Positions 8,562 through 16,956 of a DNA stretch of 59,577 nt are shown in pieces (positions within the stretch are counted from its first letter, which is position 1; each line of letters opens with the position of its first letter). The DNA comes from Vineibacter terrae. GTDB lineage: Bacteria > Pseudomonadota > Alphaproteobacteria > Reyranellales > Reyranellaceae. The stretch covers positions 1-59,577 of the forward strand of contig NZ_VDUZ01000053.1 in NCBI RefSeq assembly GCF_008039615.1, given 5' to 3'. The position numbers were made by a program, and so were the translations under genes. Under the pieces are notes generated by a model. The model saw only the letters and a list, made by a program, of their open reading frames with translations. It did no database searches and had not been told where the DNA came from.

Positions 8562-9019
8562 GCAGCGCCCGCGCGGCGGCGGATCAGGTTCGTCGCCCGG
8601 ATCGTGGCGACGACCTCGCCCTGCTGGTTCTGTAGCGACGCCTCGTTGATCACGATGCCGATGTCGGGCTTGCTGCGCGACTCGCGCTTTTCCAGGATCC
8701 GCATCGTGCCGGTCAGGGTGTCGCCGGGCCGCACCGGCTTGAGCCAGCGGATGCCATCGACACCGGGAGAGCCCAGGCTGGTCTCGGGATTGAGGTAGTT
8801 GTCGACCAGCATGCGCATCATGATCGAGCAGGTGTGCCAGCCGCTGGCGATCAGGCCGCCGAACATCGACCGCTTGGCCGCCTCGGGATCGACGTGGAAA
8901 AACTGCGGATCGAACTGCGTGGCAAAACCGATGATCTCCGCCTCGCTGACCGTCCTGCGGCCCAGGGCATAGTCGGCGCCAACCTCGTAGTCTTCCCAGT
9001 AACGCAGTGGTCCCGGCAT
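8558..9019 (-). CDS. MaoC family dehydratase
   Basis: A 153-residue single hotdog hydratase. The residues FDPQFFHVDPEAAKRSMFGG match the D-x-N/Q-x(2)-H-x-D active-site loop of MaoC-like enzymes, followed by GLIASGWHT. These hydrate or dehydrate enoyl-CoA substrates. ATG 9019 has AGAGGGAAG upstream; an in-frame ATG at 9040 is a weaker alternative. It is the third gene of the minus-strand operon and lies 77 bp after the alpha/beta hydrolase. It differs clearly from the MaoC fragment at the left window edge, so it is not a recent duplicate. Confidence 0.9.
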   Translation of the reverse strand: MPGPLRYWEDYEVGADYALGRRTVSEAEIIGFATQFDPQFFHVDPEAAKRSMFGGLIASGWHTCSIMMRMLVDNYLNPETSLGSPGVDGIRWLKPVRPGDTLTGTMRILEKRESRSKPDIGIVINEASLQNQQGEVVATIRATNLIRRRAGAA

Positions 9020-9096
9020 CGATCTTCCCTCTGCAGTCATCGCTATCTGGCCTGCCGGTGGCGGCGGCGCAAGCCGCTTGGCGGCTCGGACGCGCG

Positions 9097-9828
9097 TCAG
9101 CGCTCGGCAGGCGGACGGGCGGACAGCCAGGCCGCCAGCGCCGCCGTCACGATGTCCGGCCGCTCCAGGGGCGACACATGGCCGCAATCGTCGACCAGGA
9201 CCAGCTCGGCGCCGGGCACCGCGGCCGCGATCTCCTGCGACAGGGCCGGCGGCGTCAGCTGATCGTCGCGGCCGCACAGCACCAGCATCGGCACGCGGAT
9301 GGCGGCCAGCAGCGAGCGGTTGTCGGGGCGGCCCATGATCGCCGTCTGCTGCCGCAGGAAGCCGTCGCGCCCGATGCTGGCAGCCATGGCGAAGATCGGC
9401 TCGGTGACGGTCGGATCCGCCAGCCGCGAGGGGTGCACGAGCCGCGGCAGCAGCCGTGGGGTGACGCCCTTGAACGTGCCAGTCCGGGCCAGCCGCAGCA
9501 GCGCCTGCCGCTGCGCCGTTTGCTCCGGCGTGTCGGGGCGGGCGCTGGTGTCGAGCAGCGCCAACCGTGTCACGCGTTCGGGCGCGCGCCGCAGGATCTC
9601 GAAGGCGACGTAGCCGCCCATCGAGAAGCCCAGCAGCGCGAAACGCGGCGGCGCCTGCGCCAGGGCCGCCTCGGCCAGCTCGGCCAGGGAATCGCTGCTG
9701 GCCAGATCGGCCACCCGGCTGTCTATACGCGCACCCAGCGCCGCAAGCTGGGGCGCGAACACCCGGGCGTCGTTGAGCAGGCCCGGGCAGAGCAGCAGCG
9801 CGGGGCGGTCGGTGCGGGCGTCGGCCAT
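9097..9828 (-). CDS. Alpha/beta hydrolase
   Basis: A 243-residue hydrolase with the nucleophile elbow GFSMGGY (Ser69), a late acidic residue in CGRDDQLTP and the His of DDCGHVSPLE, giving a complete Ser-Asp-His triad. The oxyanion region is LLLCPGLLND instead of the usual HG dipeptide. It starts at ATG 9828, directly abutting the stop of the isochorismatase-like gene, so both are probably co-translated. Related proteins include carboxylesterases and enol-lactone hydrolases; the substrate is not recognisable. Confidence 0.88.
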   Translation of the reverse strand: MADARTDRPALLLCPGLLNDARVFAPQLAALGARIDSRVADLASSDSLAELAEAALAQAPPRFALLGFSMGGYVAFEILRRAPERVTRLALLDTSARPDTPEQTAQRQALLRLARTGTFKGVTPRLLPRLVHPSRLADPTVTEPIFAMAASIGRDGFLRQQTAIMGRPDNRSLLAAIRVPMLVLCGRDDQLTPPALSQEIAAAVPGAELVLVDDCGHVSPLERPDIVTAALAAWLSARPPAER

Positions 9829-10374
9829 CTAGCGGATCAGCTTGCTCAGCTCGCGGAACGCGGGCGTGCCGGCCTCGCCCAGGCATTCGAACAGGACCTG
9901 CTCGACATTCACGATCCAGATCCCCTGCGGCTTGAGCCGCTCGAAGGCCAGGGTGACGCTGTCGGTCCGGCGGGACGAAATGGCATCGGCCACCAGGAAG
10001 ACATTGTAGCCCGAGGCGCGCAGCATGGTCGCGGTCTGGGCGACGCAGACATGGGCCTCGACGCCGGCGATCACCACCTGGGGCCGGCCCAGGTCCGCCA
10101 GGCGGGCCGCGACGTCAGGCTGCGCTGCGGCGGAGAATTGCGTCTTGGCGAAAACGTGGCCTCGCGAGGGCAGCAGCTCCAGGAGCTGCGGCACCGTGGG
10201 GCCCAGCCCCTGCGGATACTGCTCCGTCACCGTCACCGGCAGGCCCAACGTGTGCGCGGCGTGCAGCAGCACGGCGGTGCGCTCGACGACCCGCGCACCC
10301 TCGTGCATGGCCGGGATCAGCCGCTCCTGCTCGTCGACGACCAGCAGCTGCGTCTTGTCGCGCTCGATCAGCAT
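9829..10374 (-). CDS. Isochorismatase-like cysteine hydrolase
   Basis: A 181-residue cysteine hydrolase with the full catalytic set Asp14 (LLVVDEQ), Lys77 (FAKTQFS) and Cys110 (GVEAHVCV), including the conserved non-prolyl cis-peptide region before the Cys. It resembles the YcaC/nicotinamidase-like branch without an extra domain. It is first in the minus-strand operon running to 6797, so its upstream region (10375-10533) should contain the operon promoter, although I see no convincing -35/-10 pair. Likely chemistry is hydrolysis of an amide or vinyl ether; the substrate is unknown. Confidence 0.9.
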   Translation of the reverse strand: MLIERDKTQLLVVDEQERLIPAMHEGARVVERTAVLLHAAHTLGLPVTVTEQYPQGLGPTVPQLLELLPSRGHVFAKTQFSAAAQPDVAARLADLGRPQVVIAGVEAHVCVAQTATMLRASGYNVFLVADAISSRRTDSVTLAFERLKPQGIWIVNVEQVLFECLGEAGTPAFRELSKLIR

Positions 10375-10533
10375 CCGAACCTCCGGATCCCTACCTTAGG
10401 CGGATCGGCCGGCCGCCAGCAACCACGGGCCGATTGCCGATCCTCAATCGTCACCTTGCGGAGCGGCAATTTCTGCCCAAATTGGTGCCAGGGGACGCGC
10501 GGTGGCCGCATGTCCGAATCGCATCCCGTCGCA

Positions 10534-10561
10534 TTGACAGGCGAACCGCCGTGCATATCAT
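10534..10561 (+). promoter_or_regulatory. Sigma70-type promoter for the DEAD-box helicase
   Basis: TTGACA at 10534-10539 and TATCAT at 10556-10561 are separated by 16 bp. Transcription would start near 10568, leaving an untranslated leader of about 90 nt before ATG 10660. Long leaders are usual for cold-induced RNA helicase genes, but no cold-box can be asserted here. Confidence 0.55.
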
Positions 10562-10659
10562 GCGCACCGTTCGCGAACAGACGGTCGGCCATGCCCCCAA
10601 CGTCAGGCCTGACCGCGCCGACAGTGGCTGGGGCCCTGCGGAAATACCTTGGAATTTCA

Positions 10660-12399
10660 ATGGGTTTTGATCTGCTGGGGCTTGGCCCCGATGTGCTAAA
10701 AGCGGTCGCTGACGCGGGCTATACAACGCCCACCCCGATCCAGGAGCAAGCCATCCCGTACATTCTGATGGGCCGGGATGTGCTGGGTTGCGCTCAGACG
10801 GGCACCGGGAAGACCGCCGGCTTCACCTTGCCGATGATCGAGATTCTGGCCTCGGGCCGGGCCAAGGCGCGCATGCCGCGCTCGCTGATCCTGGAGCCGA
10901 CGCGCGAGCTGGCGGCCCAGGTCTCGGAGAGCTTCGAGACCTACGGCAAGCACCACAAGCTGTCCAAGGCCCTGCTGATCGGCGGCGTCTCGTTCGACGA
11001 CCAGGAAAAGGTGCTGGACCGCGGCGTCGACGTGCTGATCGCCACCCCGGGCCGGCTGCTCGACCATTTCGAGCGCGGCAAGGTGCTGCTCAACGACGTC
11101 AAGATCCTGGTCATCGACGAGGCCGACCGGATGCTGGACATGGGGTTCATTCCCGATGTCGAACGCATCGTGTCGCTGGTCTCGCAGATGCGCCAGACGC
11201 TGTTCTTCTCGGCCACGATGCCGCCGGAGATCCGTCGCCTGGCCGACGCCTTCCTGATGAACCCCAAGGAGGTCACCGTGGCCCGTCCGGCGACCACCGC
11301 GTCGACCGTGACCCAGGGCCTGGCCATCGTGCCGGAGCATGACAAGCGCGAGGCGCTGCGCCGCCTGATCCGCAGCCAGGAAGTGAAGAACGCGCTGATC
11401 TTCTGCAACCGCAAGAAGGACGTCGACATCCTCTACAAGTCGCTGGCCAAGCACGGCTTCAATGTCGGCGGCCTGCACGGCGACATGGCCCAGCCGGTGC
11501 GCATGGAGACCCTGGAGCGCTTCAAGCTGGGCGAGATCCAGCTCCTGGTGGCCTCCGATGTCGCCGCCCGCGGCCTGGACATCGACGACATGAGCCATGT
11601 CTTCAATTTCGACGTGCCCTTCCATCCCGAGGATTACGTGCACCGCATCGGGCGCACCGGCCGGGCCGGCCGCAGCGGCGTCGCCTTCACACTGGCGTCA
11701 CCCGACGATGGCAAGCTGGTGGCAGCGGTCGAGCGGGTCATAGGTCAGGAAATTCCTCGTATCGCGGTGCCGGACATGGACGCTGCCGAGCTGGATCAGG
11801 AAGGCGACGACCGTCGCCGTGGCCGTGGCCGCGGTCGCGGCGGCCGTGACCGCGACCGCCCGCGGCGCGAGCGCGACGCGCCGGCGCCGCAGTTCCGCGA
11901 CAGCGATCGCGACGGCACCGACGACCTCATGCAGGCCCCTGCCCATGCCCACACCGCCGCTGCGGCGCCCGCCGACGACGAGCGCTCGGGCGACCGAGGC
12001 CGCAGCCGGCGCCGGCGCAGCGAGCGCCATGCCGAGCGCGGCAACCGGCCGCCGCGCGACGCCGATCGTGACGGCATCGACGACCTGCAGCCGCCGGCAC
12101 CGGCCGCCAGCGAGCACCGCGAGGCACAGGCCGAGGAGCGCCGCAGCCGCCGCCGGAGCGACCGCGACGATCGCCGCCGCGACGAGCATCCGCACGAGGA
12201 GCGTCCGCGGGAAGGGCGGGATCGCGACCGGCATCATGGCCGCGACCGGCGCCGCGACCGCAATTGGGATCGCGATGACGGACCGCCGGTGGTGGGCTTC
12301 GGCGACTTCACGCCGGCCTTCCTGTCACGCCCGGTGCCGCAGCGCCGGCGCCCCAACCGCTCCGAGGACCCTCCGCCGGTGACGGAAGAAGCGGCCTGA
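10660..12399 (+). CDS. DEAD-box ATP-dependent RNA helicase with Arg-rich tail (RhlE-like)
   Basis: A 579-residue protein. Helicase core motifs: Q motif TPTPIQ at 23-28, Walker A AQTGTGKT at 45-52, PTRELA 80-85, TPGR 129-132, DEAD 153-156, SAT 184-186 and HRIGRTGR from 328. The core ends near residue 380. A tail of about 200 residues is made of RG/RD-rich low-complexity sequence, likely disordered and RNA-binding, with the conserved-looking end VVGFGDFTPAFLSRPVP. Two copies of a D-x-D-x-D-G-x-x-D loop (414-422 and 467-475) interrupt it. The start ATG 10660 has GGAA 6 nt upstream; ATG 10591 in the same frame is less likely. Probable role: RNA remodelling, ribosome assembly or mRNA decay. Confidence 0.93.
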   Translation: MGFDLLGLGPDVLKAVADAGYTTPTPIQEQAIPYILMGRDVLGCAQTGTGKTAGFTLPMIEILASGRAKARMPRSLILEPTRELAAQVSESFETYGKHHKLSKALLIGGVSFDDQEKVLDRGVDVLIATPGRLLDHFERGKVLLNDVKILVIDEADRMLDMGFIPDVERIVSLVSQMRQTLFFSATMPPEIRRLADAFLMNPKEVTVARPATTASTVTQGLAIVPEHDKREALRRLIRSQEVKNALIFCNRKKDVDILYKSLAKHGFNVGGLHGDMAQPVRMETLERFKLGEIQLLVASDVAARGLDIDDMSHVFNFDVPFHPEDYVHRIGRTGRAGRSGVAFTLASPDDGKLVAAVERVIGQEIPRIAVPDMDAAELDQEGDDRRRGRGRGRGGRDRDRPRRERDAPAPQFRDSDRDGTDDLMQAPAHAHTAAAAPADDERSGDRGRSRRRRSERHAERGNRPPRDADRDGIDDLQPPAPAASEHREAQAEERRSRRRSDRDDRRRDEHPHEERPREGRDRDRHHGRDRRRDRNWDRDDGPPVVGFGDFTPAFLSRPVPQRRRPNRSEDPPPVTEEAA

Positions 12400-12538
12400 G
12401 GCCGCAGCCGGGAACGTCGACAGCGCCGGCGACCGGCATCTGCGGTCCTTGACATCGGCACCGCGAGCCCCTTCGCTTCGATCAGGGCGGCAATCGCCCG
12501 CGGCGCGGCCACCCCGTGCCGCGCACGGGAGCGGCTTC

Positions 12539-12781
12539 ATGCAGACGATCTTCATCCTGGTGAAATGCGAACTCGGCAAGGCCTATGAGGTCGCCGACCA
12601 GGCGGTGCAAAGCGTCGAGCAGGTCTCGGAGGTGCACTCGATCTCGGGCTCCTACGACCTGCTGATGAAGTGCTACCTCGACGACGCCACGGATATCGGC
12701 CATTTCGTCACCAGCCGCATCCAGACGCTGCCCGGCATCAAGGACACCTACACCTACATCACCTTCAAGGCCTTCAGCTGA
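12539..12781 (+). CDS. Stand-alone Lrp/AsnC ligand-binding (RAM) domain protein
   Basis: An 80-residue protein beginning MQTIFILVKCELGKAYEVAD, with the beta-alpha-beta-beta-alpha-beta pattern of the dimeric alpha-beta barrel and the family signature SGSYDLLMKC. It has no helix-turn-helix, so it is not itself a classical Lrp regulator. Stand-alone RAM proteins form oligomers that bind amino acids or modulate Lrp partners. ATG 12539 has CGGGAGCGG upstream. Its last 8 bp overlap the 3' end of the convergent Rieske oxygenase gene, so the two transcripts must overlap as antisense pairs. Confidence 0.88.
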   Translation: MQTIFILVKCELGKAYEVADQAVQSVEQVSEVHSISGSYDLLMKCYLDDATDIGHFVTSRIQTLPGIKDTYTYITFKAFS

Positions 12782-13901
12782 GACGCGGGCCGCGAAGCGC
12801 CGCATCCAGCGTGCGGTGGAAGTGCACGATCGCGCTCTCGAAGAGCCCGTAGGTGAAATGCCGGTTGGCGCCGCTGGCCAGCCCGCGCTGGATGGCCTGG
12901 CTCACCTCGCGGTCCTCGGCGGCGCCGGTCTGGTCCACGAAGGCGGCATCGCGCGCCGCCGCCTCGCGATTCGCATCACCGTCCCGGCCGGCATTGGCCA
13001 GCGCATATGTGACCAGACGGGTACGGCCCGGGTCGAGCGGCTCCAGCACCACGACCTTCGTGTGCTGCGACAGCACGGCGACCATCACATTGGGGAACAG
13101 GTGGTAGACGTAAGTCACCAGGCCGTCGACGCGCCGCTCGGCGGGCGGCACCTGGGCCAGCTTGGCGATCCGGCGGAACGGAAACGTCACACGGCTGTTG
13201 CGGCCGAAGCACTCGACGACGTTGAGATTGTCGAACCCGTAAGGATAGAACGTATCGCGGTGGGTCGAGCGGATGTGGTAGCCCTCGAGGAACCCCTCGG
13301 CGACGATCTTCCAGTTGGCCTCGACCTCACGCTCGGCCGTGGCGAACACCGCCTGGCCGGGCGCCATCAGGCCCGCCGGCAGATCGTTCATGATGTCGCC
13401 GCCGGCATCGTCATCATCCTGCTTGATGAACACCAGGCCGGCCTGCTCCCAGGCATGCACCGGCACCAGGCCGTGCGCCGCCTTGTCGAGGCCGGGAAAC
13501 CCGCCTTCGTGCGGCACGAGGCTGAGCGTGCCGTCGAGGCGGTAGGTCCAGCCGTGGTAGCGGCACGTGAACGCGCGGGTGCAGCCCGAGCCGCTCGCCA
13601 GCTCGACGCCGCGATGGCGGCAGGCGTTGCGGAAGGCCCGCACGGTTCCATCCTGCCCGCGCACGACCAGGATCGGCGTGCCCGCCGCAAGCCGCGCCAC
13701 ATAGGCGCCCGGCTCGGCCAGCGCGGCCGACGGGCAGAACGGCACCGCCAGGCGGCGCAGCACGGCGCGCTCGGCGGCGAAGCGATCGGGCGAGAGATAG
13801 TTCGCCACCGGCTCGCGCCAGATCTCGCCGCCCGTGTCGGTCGTGCCGCCCTCGATGTGCTCGAGAATGCGCGCGGCGATCTGCCGGTCATCCATCAACA
13901 T
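12774..13901 (-). CDS. Rieske-type aromatic-ring-hydroxylating oxygenase, alpha subunit
   Basis: A 375-residue oxygenase. The Rieske [2Fe-2S] ligands are Cys94/His96 (CRHRG) and Cys113/His116 (CRYHGW). The mononuclear iron site has NWKIVAEGFLEGYHIRSTH, with His209 and His214 spaced as in the family. ATG 13901 follows AGGGAGGGACCC, an excellent ribosome binding site; an upstream in-frame extension is not needed. No ferredoxin or reductase gene is adjacent, so electrons must come from elsewhere. The LysR gene 127 bp upstream on the same strand is a candidate regulator. Substrates could be aromatic acids or quaternary amines; this is unresolved. Confidence 0.92.
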   Translation of the reverse strand: MLMDDRQIAARILEHIEGGTTDTGGEIWREPVANYLSPDRFAAERAVLRRLAVPFCPSAALAEPGAYVARLAAGTPILVVRGQDGTVRAFRNACRHRGVELASGSGCTRAFTCRYHGWTYRLDGTLSLVPHEGGFPGLDKAAHGLVPVHAWEQAGLVFIKQDDDDAGGDIMNDLPAGLMAPGQAVFATAEREVEANWKIVAEGFLEGYHIRSTHRDTFYPYGFDNLNVVECFGRNSRVTFPFRRIAKLAQVPPAERRVDGLVTYVYHLFPNVMVAVLSQHTKVVVLEPLDPGRTRLVTYALANAGRDGDANREAAARDAAFVDQTGAAEDREVSQAIQRGLASGANRHFTYGLFESAIVHFHRTLDAALRGPRLS

Positions 13902-14028
13902 GGGTCCCTCCCTATGCGCCCAGGGCGACCGCCGCCGTGGACGGTGGGCTCGATCGGTCATGGCCGCAGCATCAGCCCGCGCCGCGCCAGGGCCAAACGA
14001 AAGGCGCGGGCCGACAGGTGAACCAGGC

Positions 14029-14898
14029 TCAACCGTCGGCGGCGATCTCGGCCTGCAGCCAGCGCTTCAGCATGCGCAGGCCGGGGTGGCCGGCATCGTC
14101 CTTGCGATGCACCAGCCAGTAGCTGCCGGTCGGCTGGCTGACGGATAGCGGGCGGCAGAGCATGCCGCGGCGCTCGCGGCCGGCGATCAGCGGCTCGAGC
14201 CCCATGGCCACGCCGGCCCCCTGCTCCGCCAGCTGCATGGCGGCGCCGAAGCCGTCCACCCAGACGGCGTGCCGCGGCGTCAGGCCCGGCACGCCGGCCT
14301 TTTCAAGCCACATCGGCCAGGCGAGCGGAAAGGTCGTGACATGAATCAGGGTGGCGTGCGCCAGGTCGGCCGGCCGGCGCAGCTTCAGCTGCCGCACCAG
14401 GTCATCCGTGGCGACGGGCGTGGCGCGGATGTCCATCAGCCGCATCGCCACCAGACCCGGCCAATCGCCGTCGCCGACACGGACGGCGGCGTCGAAAGCC
14501 TCGCTGTCGAGATCGGCGTGACGGCTGGCCGTCTGGATCACCAGCTCGATGTCGGGATGGGCCGACATGAAGCGCGCCACACGCGGCATCAGCCAGTCCG
14601 AGGCAAAGAACGGCAGCGCGGTCAGCCGCAAGCGGCGATGGCCGGCGACGGCCTCCGCCGGCGCGGCAACACGCGCCAGCTCGGCAAAGGCGCGCGCCGT
14701 TGCTGCCGCCAGCGCCTCGCCGGCCGGCGTCGGCTGCACCTGCCGGTGCTTGCGCACGAACAGCGCCTCGCCCAGCTTGCGCTCGAGGGTGCCGATACGG
14801 TGGCTCACGGCCGACGGCGTGAGGTGCAGAGCGGCAGAAGCGGCCTTGAAGCTGCCCAGGCGGAAGGCGGTGTCGAACGCCTGCAGCGCCAGCAGCAT
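14029..14898 (-). CDS. LysR-family transcriptional regulator (GcvA-like)
   Basis: About 289 residues from ATG 14898. The winged helix-turn-helix covers residues 1-60 (GSFKAASAALHLTPSAVSHR) and is followed by the linker helix and a two-lobed effector-binding domain with the LysR C-terminal pattern. The frame continues upstream, with GTG 14916 and an ATG at 15021 also possible; GTG 14916 would add six residues, which would match the usual LysR N terminus. It precedes the Rieske oxygenase on the same strand and follows an amidohydrolase, so it may control one or both. Effector unknown. Confidence 0.88.
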   Translation of the reverse strand: MLLALQAFDTAFRLGSFKAASAALHLTPSAVSHRIGTLERKLGEALFVRKHRQVQPTPAGEALAAATARAFAELARVAAPAEAVAGHRRLRLTALPFFASDWLMPRVARFMSAHPDIELVIQTASRHADLDSEAFDAAVRVGDGDWPGLVAMRLMDIRATPVATDDLVRQLKLRRPADLAHATLIHVTTFPLAWPMWLEKAGVPGLTPRHAVWVDGFGAAMQLAEQGAGVAMGLEPLIAGRERRGMLCRPLSVSQPTGSYWLVHRKDDAGHPGLRMLKRWLQAEIAADG

Positions 14899-15085
14899 CG
14901 CCGGCGTCAGCCGCACGGCGGCGGGCACCGGCTGGACCGGACGCACGGGCGGATCGACGTCCCTGGCGCCGGGCCGCGCTCGCCTGCGCGCACCGCCGCC
15001 AATGTCGGCAGCAGACGCCATCAGCCGCGCCGGCGCCGCGCGCCGACACCCACCGGGCACCTCGACAAGCTCAGGGGAACTGCCC

Positions 15086-16228
15086 TCAGTTGATCAGCCC
15101 GTAGAACTTGCCGGCGTTCTCGCAGGTGATCTTGTAGGTGACGTCGGCCGGCAGATGGCCGAACTGCTCGGCGATGTACTTGTCGGATTGCGGCCAGACG
15201 CCGTCGCCGTGCGGGTAGTCGGAGCCCCACATCAAGGTCTCGGCGCCCATGTCGTCGATCAGCTTGGTGCCGATGCGGTCGAACTGGAAGGTCGCCTTGC
15301 ACTGGCGGCGCCAGTAGTCGCTGGGCTTCATCTTCAGCCCCAGGTCCATGAAGCGGTCTTCCCATTCGTAGTCCATGCGGTCGAGCGCGTAGGGAATCCA
15401 GCCGCAGCCGCTTTCGCCGAAGGCGATGCGGACGTTGGGATAGCGCTCCAGCACATTGGCCGAGATGATCGCGGCCAGGATGTTCACGAGGTTCATCTGG
15501 AAGCCGGACACGACGGTGAAGAACACCGAGCGACCGACCCGGCCGCCATGCTTCTGGATGGTGTCGGGCGGCACGTTGGGGAAGGTATGGAAGTGCAGCG
15601 GCAGCTGCACCTCGTTGACCGCCTGCCACAGCGGCTCCCACATCGGGTGCCACATCGGCTCCATGTCCCAGGAGCACGACAGCTCGAGCCCCCTGATGCC
15701 CATGCGCGCGACGCGATGGATCTCCTTCACCGCCGCGTCGATGTCGCCGTACGGCAGGCAGGCGAGCCCGATATGGCGGTCCGGGTACGGCCGGCAGAAT
15801 TCCTTCAGCCAGTCATTGTAGATGCGCAGCATCTCGTTGGCGGCCTCGCGGTCGTTCAGCCGGCCGGCCGCGCCGAGGATGCCGTAGATCACCTCGGCAT
15901 CGACGCCGTCGCGATCCAGGTCCTTGATGCGCAGGTGCGGATCCGACACGCGCCGGATGCCCTTCTTGCCGTCGTCGTAGAGGCCCGTCTCGGCCATGAT
16001 GTCGACGCGGTGATGTTTGCCGGGAATGTATTTCTGGCCGGCCGGCCCGACGCCGTTGAGATAGCCGAAGCTGGCGCCGCTATGCGCCATCCAGCGCGGG
16101 CCGTCGGGGCCATCCTCGACATAGGGCATGCGCTCCTTCAGCGCCCGCGGCGCCTGCGACGTGAACAGGTCGGGCGGCATCCAGGGCAGGTCGAGATGAC
16201 AATCGGCGGAAATGCGCTTGTACTGCAT
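15086..16228 (-). CDS. Amidohydrolase family 2 protein
   Basis: A 380-residue metal-dependent hydrolase or decarboxylase of the ACMSD/LigJ type. It starts ISADCHLDL, where the first His of the usual HxH pair is kept but the second is Asp. Other likely metal ligands are the His pair in LPLHFHTFP and the Asp of LMWGSDYPHGDG near the C terminus. ATG 16228 has GGAGGAAG upstream. It is the first gene of a minus-strand run with LysR and the Rieske oxygenase. Possible chemistry is ring decarboxylation or lactone hydrolysis in aromatic breakdown; the substrate is not recognisable. Confidence 0.88.
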   Translation of the reverse strand: MQYKRISADCHLDLPWMPPDLFTSQAPRALKERMPYVEDGPDGPRWMAHSGASFGYLNGVGPAGQKYIPGKHHRVDIMAETGLYDDGKKGIRRVSDPHLRIKDLDRDGVDAEVIYGILGAAGRLNDREAANEMLRIYNDWLKEFCRPYPDRHIGLACLPYGDIDAAVKEIHRVARMGIRGLELSCSWDMEPMWHPMWEPLWQAVNEVQLPLHFHTFPNVPPDTIQKHGGRVGRSVFFTVVSGFQMNLVNILAAIISANVLERYPNVRIAFGESGCGWIPYALDRMDYEWEDRFMDLGLKMKPSDYWRRQCKATFQFDRIGTKLIDDMGAETLMWGSDYPHGDGVWPQSDKYIAEQFGHLPADVTYKITCENAGKFYGLIN

Positions 16229-16602
16229 GACGCTTCCTCCCGCAGCCGAGGCGGCGCCTTGGGAAGCGCCGGCTTCCGGTATCAGCTTGACGCCATAGTA
16301 TGGGCGCGGGCGCGCCCGCCCGACAACGGGCCCGGGACGCACGCAAGCCTTTCATTTCGCAGGGCAGAGCGAGCGACAGGAAATCGTCAGGCCGCGCCGT
16401 CAAGATTTTGCCACGTCGGCGCCTCGATATCGCAGCGTTTCAAGCTTCCCGTTGCGGGGCCGCGGGGAGCTGCGTTCGTCATCAGTCCGCCTCGGACCAA
16501 TGACAGGCAGACAAGCCGCCGAGGCTGCCTTACGCCACGACCATTCGCAGTCGGTGTGTTGAAAAGAGTGCTGTCCCAACAAATCAGCGAGTGCGCATCG
16601 CC
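16229..16602. other. Intergenic region of 374 bp
   Basis: This lies between the divergent amidohydrolase and a small hypothetical gene. Apart from the ribosome binding site of the amidohydrolase near 16230, I see no convincing promoter pair, inverted repeat or RNA gene. Short open frames here show no family similarity. Confidence 0.5.
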
Positions 16603-16860
16603 ATGATCAAGATGTTCTTCGTGCGACCCGGCCATTTCGCCCGCAGCGGCGGGCTCTGGTATGAGCCGGGTATCCTGATGATCGTCGAGCCCGCCGAGCG
16701 GGTCGAGGTCTTCGTCGACCGATACGGGGCGGCAGATATGTGCATGGGCGCCTACGACTTCGCCCAGCTCGACGAGCAGGCGCCGCCCGCCGGCCTGTTG
16801 TGGGCCATCCCTTTCATGCCCAGCCGCGGCCATCACCTTCTGGCCGGCGCGGCGGCCTGA
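16603..16860 (+). CDS. Small hypothetical protein
   Basis: An 85-residue open frame from ATG 16603 (or 89 from GTG 16591) ending at TGA 16858-16860. The protein begins MIKMFFVRPGHFARSGGLWY and has a mixed beta-strand-like pattern with aromatic and acidic residues, which looks like a real soluble domain more than antisense noise. I recognise no family. It is followed by an unrelated membrane protein gene about 100 bp downstream. No strong ribosome binding site is seen before either start, so confidence is modest. Confidence 0.45.
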   Translation: MIKMFFVRPGHFARSGGLWYEPGILMIVEPAERVEVFVDRYGAADMCMGAYDFAQLDEQAPPAGLLWAIPFMPSRGHHLLAGAAA

Positions 16861-16956
16861 CCGGCACCCGGCGCTTCATTCCAGCACGATCACGGGAACA
16901 CACTCCATAGGCTGACGTTTCCCCCACGCCAGTGGCGCAATCGCGAGGAGGAGCCG

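Noticed and set aside
9007-10659. Upstream extension of the helicase frame over the minus-strand hydrolase genes
   Set aside because: The extension is antisense to four genes with catalytic motifs; the helicase Q motif begins 22 codons after ATG 10660, the normal distance.
15058-15095. CCTCGACAAGCTCAGGGGAACTG-like segment near the end of the amidohydrolase gene
   Set aside because: It resembles a half element of a GAGCTTGTCGA-type repeat but has no matching second arm, so I did not list it as a repeat.
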